Positions 1-4,061 of a stretch of DNA of 8,577 nt are shown here, one piece after another. Each line of letters begins with the position of its first letter. Position 1 is the stretch's first letter. The position numbers and the translations under genes are program-made. Source of the DNA: JBLIAZ01 sp047632015 (GTDB taxonomy: Bacteria; Bacteroidota; Bacteroidia; Flavobacteriales_C; GCA-002722245); the NCBI GenBank assembly GCA_047632015.1, contig JBLIBC010000109.1, positions 1 to 8,577 on the forward strand, written 5' to 3'. The notes below the pieces were generated by a model, which was not told where the DNA came from, ran no database searches, and worked only from the letters and a program-made list of their open reading frames with translations.

Positions 1-173
1 ACTGATCCAATATAAAGTTCGAATTGTTATCTATATTAGGATTACGATGATGCTCTAAGTATTCATTCACCATCTCATCTGTAATATTATCAGTATTAAT
101 GATGTTCTGTTGCCCAAACTATATGAACGGTCAATTGAGAGACTGTGTGACCGTTCGTGCGTTGATTATCAAT
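1..173 (-). pseudogene. tnpA: IS200-type transposase (TnpA) remnant with internal deletion
   Basis: Two fragments of an IS200/IS605-family Y1 transposase can be read on the minus strand in different frames. From 173 down to about 108 one frame encodes IDNQRTNGHTVSQLTVHIVW, which resembles the N-terminal 'HTV...HIVW.TKYR' start of IS200 transposases, and then meets a stop. From 118 down to the window edge another frame encodes NITDEMVNEYLEHHRNP followed by a NFILD-like tail, which resembles the C-terminal end of the same family. The segment between, which should hold the HUH metal-binding motif and the catalytic tyrosine helix, is missing, so the product cannot be active. The first in-frame codon is ATT after a TAG, so even the start seems lost. 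The family assignment comes from remembered motifs, not from a search. The extreme C-terminus and right end of the element lie outside the window. Confidence 0.7.
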
Positions 174-208
174 AAACTAAGGGTAACATTTTTAGAAGCT
201 AAAGCGAA

Positions 209-225
209 ATGCACTAAAAGTGCAT
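209..225. repeat. Perfect 7-bp palindrome, probable IS200 left-end hairpin
   Basis: ATGCACT (209-215) and AGTGCAT (219-225) are perfect reverse complements separated by AAA. The hairpin lies about 35 nt upstream of the first preserved transposase codon. In IS200/IS605 elements a subterminal hairpin on the transferred strand is recognised by TnpA, and this one has the right size and position. Without the cleavage site or right end the role is inferred. Confidence 0.55.
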
Positions 226-247
226 AGTTTTAACTACTTCTGAGACC

Positions 248-282
248 AATAAAAGCGACAACCTTAATAAGATCATCGCTTT
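248..282 (-). terminator. Intrinsic terminator of the SPOR-like protein gene
   Basis: The minus strand from 282 reads AAAGCGATGATCTT, a 3-nt loop ATT, then AAGGTTGTCGCTTT, followed by TATT. As RNA this forms a continuous 14-bp stem containing three G-U wobbles, followed by a short U-rich tail. It begins 32 nt after the stop codon at 314-316, so it fits as the end of that transcript. The U tail is short (UUUUAUU counting the last stem bases), so efficiency is uncertain. Confidence 0.65.
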
Positions 283-313
283 ATAAATTACGTTTGGTAT
301 TAGGCGACAGCTG

Positions 314-1717
314 TTATGGTACCCATTGCTGCTTACTGATCATTAATGCTTCTTGAACCGTAATTCTGTTTCCTCTGTTGTATGCAGTTACAAAAGGTCC
401 TGTTATCTTGTTAGATTCTTTCACGTCTTCTCTGTGGTTTCTTGCGTCGCCATAAATATCAAACGCTCCAACTGTAAATTTGTGCCATCCGTCGTGCATG
501 TCAGTAAATATTGCTTCACTCACACTGTTGTTCTTCACAAAGTATTGCTTATTAACGGCTTTTCTAGTGGCGCAAATCTGAACTCTGTAGGACACTTCTC
601 TATTGATCGTAGCTGGATCTACTTCGTTCGATGACTCCTCTGTGCTAGCTGTAGCAGATTCAACAGCTGGTTCTTCTTCTTCTTCTTCTTCTTCTTCTTC
701 TTCTTCTTCTTCTTCTGTTTCTGAGGGCGTCACTTTGTTTGCACTTGCAACTTCTTCAGTAGTGCTTTTTTCTGTACTAGAAGGCTCTTCAGTAGTTGTA
801 GTTTCGTCTGGTGTAGCGCTAGCAACTGCTTCGTCACCATTTACTTTAAATATAGTAGCTGACGTGCTATTTACCCTCGTTTTGGTATCTTCCACGTATG
901 AGAACGATCCTTTTATAGATTGTTCTCCTTCTTGGGTTCCAGCAACTAACTTATATGATATATCGAATGAATCACTAGCTGGTAATGTCATCCATAAAAA
1001 CCTAACTTCATTATTCAATACACTAAATATTGCACCGTTTGATTCTATTTCTTCGGCGGTAAAACCATCAGGAATAATTTCTGTAATTTTTCCAAATCCA
1101 GAAATTCCTTTTTTACCAACAGTTAATTTTACGGTGGTACTTTCTGAAGGCTTTAAGTTTAATTTTGAAAGTGCCCTTGAAAATTCAAAACTAGCAGGCG
1201 ATGCTGTCGCAGTTACCATTGTACTTTCCGCTGTCTCAGTAGACGAATTTGCAGGATCAGTGGTTGACTGAGCATTTGCCAAGGCAGCAGGTTTTTCTTC
1301 AGCGATGAAAATATTCGTATTGAACTTCTCATTACTCCTTACACCATCCTGAATGTAACTAAACTGACCCTCCAAAGGAAAGCTTCCTACAGTTCCAGTT
1401 TTAATATTGACTTTAAACTTGAGACTGAACTTGGGATCAGCAGGTAATGAAACCCAAATAATTTTTAATTTTTGGTCTACGAATGAAAACGTACCTCCTT
1501 TTACATCTACTGCTTCTACCTGAAATCCCTCAGGAAAAATCATTTGCAATTTTGAAAATCCACTTAACGAACCCTTACTTACCATGACTTCAAAATCCAC
1601 AGTTTCACCTGGCTTGGCATAATTGGGGAGTGTCGAGGTGACTATTATGTTGTTAGTTTGAAATATCGCTGCTATTGAGATAAATAACACGGACGAAAAA
1701 ACAAGAATGCTCTTCAT
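314..1717 (-). CDS. Exported protein with two tandem beta-rich modules, poly-Glu linker and SPOR-like C-terminal domain
   Basis: The 467-residue protein starts at an ATG with no Shine-Dalgarno sequence. Residues 1 to about 20 are a Lys-then-hydrophobic signal peptide. Residues about 27-138 and 176-292 are two copies of one module that align almost without gaps. Shared positions include SGF.K near the start, P.GF, a Trp followed by LPA, and G.FSY..D before the end. The fold looks like an all-beta sandwich of the cohesin or Ig type, but I do not recognise a named family. Linkers are Ser/Thr/Glu-rich, and residues 335-349 are 15 consecutive Glu. Residues about 374-456 (YRVQICATRK, DGWHKFTVGAF, GPFVTAYNRGNRI) resemble the SPOR-type domains common in Bacteroidota envelope proteins, which in other bacteria bind denuded peptidoglycan. 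A periplasmic or outer-membrane role at the cell wall is inferred; the actual function is unknown. The gene appears monocistronic, with its own promoter region and terminator. Confidence 0.85.
   Translation of the reverse strand: MKSILVFSSVLFISIAAIFQTNNIIVTSTLPNYAKPGETVDFEVMVSKGSLSGFSKLQMIFPEGFQVEAVDVKGGTFSFVDQKLKIIWVSLPADPKFSLKFKVNIKTGTVGSFPLEGQFSYIQDGVRSNEKFNTNIFIAEEKPAALANAQSTTDPANSSTETAESTMVTATASPASFEFSRALSKLNLKPSESTTVKLTVGKKGISGFGKITEIIPDGFTAEEIESNGAIFSVLNNEVRFLWMTLPASDSFDISYKLVAGTQEGEQSIKGSFSYVEDTKTRVNSTSATIFKVNGDEAVASATPDETTTTEEPSSTEKSTTEEVASANKVTPSETEEEEEEEEEEEEEEEPAVESATASTEESSNEVDPATINREVSYRVQICATRKAVNKQYFVKNNSVSEAIFTDMHDGWHKFTVGAFDIYGDARNHREDVKESNKITGPFVTAYNRGNRITVQEALMISKQQWVP
671..716. 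repeat. Perfect (TTC)15 microsatellite, coding for poly-Glu
   Basis: Positions 671-715 are 15 uninterrupted TTC units on the plus strand, plus one more T at 716. On the coding strand these are 15 identical GAA codons (residues 335-349 of the SPOR-like protein). Because the unit is three bases, slippage would change linker length without breaking the frame. Confidence 0.95.
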
Positions 1718-1727
1718 ATAAAATAAA

Positions 1728-1775
1728 TTTACAAGCGCTCAAAACAATTTCACTTTGAGCATTATAGCTTGTAAA
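1728..1775. promoter_or_regulatory. Interrupted 16-bp inverted repeat directly upstream of the SPOR-like gene
   Basis: The left arm is TTTACAAGC (1728-1736) followed directly by GCTCAAA (1737-1743). The right arm is TTTGAGC (1754-1760) and GCTTGTAAA (1767-1775), with a 6-nt insertion (1761-1766, ATTATA) between its halves. The loop is 10 nt. All 16 positions pair perfectly. The repeat ends 10 nt before the ATG at 1717 and its other edge abuts a candidate -7 box. It may be an operator for dimeric regulators straddling the transcription start, or a leader hairpin affecting translation. There is no U tract after it in the gene's direction, so it does not look like a terminator. Confidence 0.6.
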
Positions 1776-1783
1776 CAAATCTA
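1776..1783 (-). promoter_or_regulatory. Candidate Bacteroidota -7 box of the SPOR-like gene
   Basis: The minus strand reads TAGATTTG, an exact match to the TAnnTTTG -7 element of the Bacteroidota primary sigma factor, 59 nt before the start codon. I find no convincing TTG-containing -33 element at the usual distance of about 20 nt. A start site a few bases downstream would fall inside the adjoining inverted repeat. An alternative TATAAT-like string lies at about 1762-1767. Confidence 0.4.
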
Positions 1784-1839
1784 TCTTTTAATCAAACATA
1801 ATTTTTTAGTGATAGTTTAATCTTTTTCACATAGGGATG

Positions 1840-1853
1840 TTAACACCTGTTAA
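1840..1853. promoter_or_regulatory. Palindrome TTAACA-CC-TGTTAA, possible operator
   Basis: This is a perfect 6-bp inverted repeat with a 2-nt spacer in the 231-nt gap between the two envelope genes, about 57 bp upstream of the candidate -7 box. The symmetry and size suit a dimeric helix-turn-helix regulator, but short palindromes arise easily in AT-rich DNA. A TAAGTACTTA palindrome follows directly at 1854-1863. Confidence 0.25.
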
Positions 1854-1904
1854 TAAGTACTTACTGAAATCTTAATTCAACAATGCTAATTGTGGAGTTT
1901 ATCA

Positions 1905-1929
1905 AGTAAAATAGCCGTTAAGCAACAGC
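1905..1929 (-). terminator. Weak candidate terminator after the EF-hand outer membrane protein gene
   Basis: On the minus strand GCTGTT, loop GCTT, AACGGC forms a 6-bp stem with one G-U pair, followed by TATTTTACTT. It begins 20 nt after the stop codon at 1949-1951. The stem is short and the U stretch is interrupted, so it may be only partly effective or fortuitous. Confidence 0.35.
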
Positions 1930-1948
1930 ACCTCCTTTAGTAGTTCGT

Positions 1949-3232
1949 TTAATACTGATCAAAGAAATGATCAATTAACTTTCGTAATTCAGGCAAACTA
2001 ATATCCGCCTTTCCGTCAAAGAAGAGTTCAATAGCATTATACAATTCCGGAAGTTCTACTTTTCCATCATTATTTAAATCTGCTACTTTCAGTATTTTAT
2101 CTACTGAAACTTCGTTTGGAAATTTCTCCTTTTCTCTTTTTTCTACTTCTATCTTTCTTTTCGTTCTACCATCTATCTCCAAGTACTCGTCTTCACCTTC
2201 CCCGCATAACATTGGATAATCACGACATAGGTTATTTCTCAACACAACTAACGAATCAGGCATCATGGATAATGAATCCGTCTCGTCGCTTGAGCCATTA
2301 CTCTTTGCACATCCGTCAGAACTTACATCAGTCCCTCCTGGAGTTCCAGAACATTTATCATGTAAATCTGGCACACCATCACCGTCGGTATCCATAGTTA
2401 AGAAGTCATCCACATTTAACTCTTCCTCCTCCTCTTCTTCTTCACCTGTTGCCAAAGCAATCAGCAAGGCGTTTGGATCCAAAGTCAATCCAAAATTACC
2501 AAACACATAATTATCTTTACCTGACTCACCTTCATATCCATCTAAAAAATCTGAATTAGTCACTGAATAAGAAACTCTGAGTTGAGCAGCTAACCAGTCC
2601 GTTATTTCAAAACTGAACCCTCCTCCCATGTTGTATGAAATAGCAATAAGATCATCACCATTAATCCCTCTATAACTTCTTTCGTAATCATAATCTCTTC
2701 GTATTACCACTGCTTCATTAGCATTGGTAGCCTTTTCGTCAATATTTCTTATGCTTCCATCCGACCAATAACTGTAATAAAAGTCATCGCCGTTACTGAA
2801 ATCTCCTTGAGCCCAATACGCAAAAGGTGTAACACCAGCATAAATAAAAGGTCCTATCTTAGAATTGACTGGTAATATGAATCCGTTGTTTAAATGAAAA
2901 GAAACATTCAACCCACCACCAATCATCGTTGTTTTAAAGTTGTGTAATATTGCTGTGGTATTTTGTTCGTGAGATAACGTCCCATACAACCCATGTAACT
3001 CAAGCCCTAAAGTATTCCAAAACACATAATTTGCATTATATTCTATTCCAAATGTTGGATTGTGAAAGGTGCCAATTTCTTCTACTTTAGATAAATCTCC
3101 CTTGTAACTAAGAAGTCCCCATGATACATTAATATATGGTAACTTTCCACTAATAGCATCTCCAGCCTTTAGGCTAGAAGGCACAATTGCTAGGATTAAA
3201 ATTGCAAGTGAAAAAACTATTCTCAATTTCAT
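1949..3232 (-). CDS. Outer-membrane beta-barrel-like protein with TSP type-3 repeat and C-terminal EF-hand
   Basis: The 427-residue protein starts at an ATG and carries a signal peptide (residues 1 to about 23, ending LKAG). Residues about 30-255 alternate aromatic and small residues in strand-like segments with glycine turns (INVSWGLLSYKGDLS, IGPFIYAGVTPFAYW, VFGNFGLTLDP), typical of 8-stranded OmpA-like barrels of Bacteroidota. Eight Glu follow at 264-271. Next is a thrombospondin type-3 calcium repeat (DTDGDGVPDLHDKC, 281-294) with a second cysteine at 308. A charged, Lys/Glu-rich stretch (about 343-376) leads to a canonical EF-hand loop D385-x-N387-x-D389-G-x-x-E393-x-x-E396 and a degenerate partner ending ELRKLIDHFFDQY. 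In OmpA-type proteins the TSP3 segment normally leads to a peptidoglycan-binding OmpA domain; here that domain is absent. Likely a surface or outer-membrane calcium-binding protein; its role is unknown. Confidence 0.82.
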   Translation of the reverse strand: MKLRIVFSLAILILAIVPSSLKAGDAISGKLPYINVSWGLLSYKGDLSKVEEIGTFHNPTFGIEYNANYVFWNTLGLELHGLYGTLSHEQNTTAILHNFKTTMIGGGLNVSFHLNNGFILPVNSKIGPFIYAGVTPFAYWAQGDFSNGDDFYYSYWSDGSIRNIDEKATNANEAVVIRRDYDYERSYRGINGDDLIAISYNMGGGFSFEITDWLAAQLRVSYSVTNSDFLDGYEGESGKDNYVFGNFGLTLDPNALLIALATGEEEEEEEELNVDDFLTMDTDGDGVPDLHDKCSGTPGGTDVSSDGCAKSNGSSDETDSLSMMPDSLVVLRNNLCRDYPMLCGEGEDEYLEIDGRTKRKIEVEKREKEKFPNEVSVDKILKVADLNNDGKVELPELYNAIELFFDGKADISLPELRKLIDHFFDQY

Positions 3233-3357
3233 AGGTACTAACTATTCTGTATTCGGATGCTAAAATATATAAAATATCTTAATTACTTGGCTTTCGAACG
3301 CAATTACGCTTATCTCTCTTTATCTGCAACCTACGAAACTACCTACTTAACAAACGG

Positions 3358-4056
3358 CTAAAAGTTCGGTCTTAAAAGGTATTTTCCATAAAAATCAACA
3401 ATTATCTGTATCGCATCTTCTGCTTTATCCACTACATGAAACAGGTCCAAATCTTTTTCGGAAATTTTACCATCCGCTAACAAAGTGTTTTTAATCCAAC
3501 CTAGCATACCTCCCCAATATTTTGAACCCACAAGTATAATAGGAAACTTACCTATTTTTTCAGTTTGAATAAGAGTAATCGCTTCAAATAACTCGTCTAA
3601 AGTTCCCATACCTCCAGGGAGTACAATAAAACCTTGAGCATATTTTACAAACATCACTTTACGCACAAAGAAATAATCGAAATCAATTTTTTTATCACGG
3701 TCGACGTACAAATTAGTATACTCTTCAAACGGTAAAGAAATAGCTAAACCAACCGATTTCCCTTTTCCTCTAGAAGCTCCTTTATTAGCCGCTTCCATAA
3801 TTCCTGGCCCCCCCCCAGTGATAACACCGTAACCATTTTGAGTAAGTTGGTAGGAAATTTCTTCGGCCATGATATAATACTCATCGTCTTCTTTGGTCCT
3901 TGCTGATCCAAAAACAGATACACAAGGCCCTATTTTTGACATTTTTTCAAAAGCTTCTACAAATTCGGACATGATTTTAAATATTGCCCAGGAATCATTG
4001 CTTTTTCGTTCATTCCAGCTTTTTTGCTCAAAGCCTCTTTTTATTTCTTTTGACAT
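3358..4056 (-). CDS. LOG-family (TIGR00730-type) nucleotide 5'-monophosphate phosphoribohydrolase-like protein
   Basis: The 232-residue protein has the Rossmann-like architecture of the LOG/lysine-decarboxylase-like family. Visible motifs are the N-terminal VSVFGSAR strand (47-53), the nucleotide-binding loop TGGGPGIMEAANKGA (80-94), a VRKVMF segment carrying the conserved Arg-Lys pair (131-136), and the hallmark PGGMGTLDE (147-155). LOG enzymes cleave the N-glycosidic bond of cytokinin or purine nucleoside monophosphates, releasing base and ribose 5-phosphate. The old label 'lysine decarboxylase' is a misannotation. Substrate cannot be told from sequence. The N-terminus has about 45 residues before the first Rossmann strand, as in the longer bacterial members. 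The ATG lies 5 nt after the uvrA stop codon, implying co-transcription. A nine-base G run encodes Gly81-83. Likely cytosolic, since no signal peptide is visible. Confidence 0.88.
   Translation of the reverse strand: MSKEIKRGFEQKSWNERKSNDSWAIFKIMSEFVEAFEKMSKIGPCVSVFGSARTKEDDEYYIMAEEISYQLTQNGYGVITGGGPGIMEAANKGASRGKGKSVGLAISLPFEEYTNLYVDRDKKIDFDYFFVRKVMFVKYAQGFIVLPGGMGTLDELFEAITLIQTEKIGKFPIILVGSKYWGGMLGWIKNTLLADGKISEKDLDLFHVVDKAEDAIQIIVDFYGKYLLRPNF
3808..3816. repeat. Nine-base C/G homopolymer within the LOG-family gene
   Basis: Nine consecutive C on the plus strand (G on the coding strand) encode the three glycines of the nucleotide-binding loop GGGPG. The run is in frame in this sequence. A gain or loss of one base would shift the frame after residue 83 of 232. 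Confidence 0.95.
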
Positions 4057-4061
4057 AATTT

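Larger units (their letters stand above)
1..245 (-). mobile_element. Remnant of an IS200/IS605-like insertion sequence, left-end portion
   Basis: This block holds the deleted transposase remnant (1-173) and, upstream of it, a perfect short hairpin (209-225) placed where IS200/IS605 elements carry their left-end subterminal palindrome. Such elements lack terminal inverted repeats and target duplications, so the exact outer boundary cannot be fixed from sequence. I place it provisionally between the hairpin and the terminator of the neighbouring gene at 248-282. The right end is off the window. No other gene is visible in 1-313. The element can only be non-autonomous, mobilisable if at all by a related transposase elsewhere in the genome. 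Confidence 0.55.

Noticed and set aside
125..156. 9-bp perfect inverted repeat GAACGGTCA / TGACCGTTC with a 14-nt loop
   Set aside because: It lies inside the transposase N-terminal remnant, where both arms encode family-like residues (NGHTV and LTVH). It is more likely a coding coincidence than a separate site, though a hairpin limiting transposase expression is not excluded.
603..1271. Plus-strand open frame of 222 codons with a poly-Ser run
   Set aside because: It is antisense to the SPOR-like protein gene. The serine run is only the reverse reading of the GAA repeat, and the rest has no domain or signal peptide of its own.
1930..1938. GGAGGTG on the minus strand resembling a Shine-Dalgarno site
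   Set aside because: It is downstream of a stop codon and no open frame of meaningful length follows. Bacteroidota genes rarely use such sites, and none of the genes here do.
2116..2510. Two overlapping plus-strand open frames opposite the EF-hand protein gene
   Set aside because: They are low-complexity shadows of the acidic coding region on the other strand (Ser- and Phe-rich runs from Glu/Lys codons), with no recognisable product.
3233..3357. Promoter or terminator between the LOG-family gene and the EF-hand protein gene
   Set aside because: I found only near matches to TAnnTTTG (for example TAGTTTCG) and no stable hairpin with a U tract. A promoter is likely given the 125-nt gap but cannot be placed.
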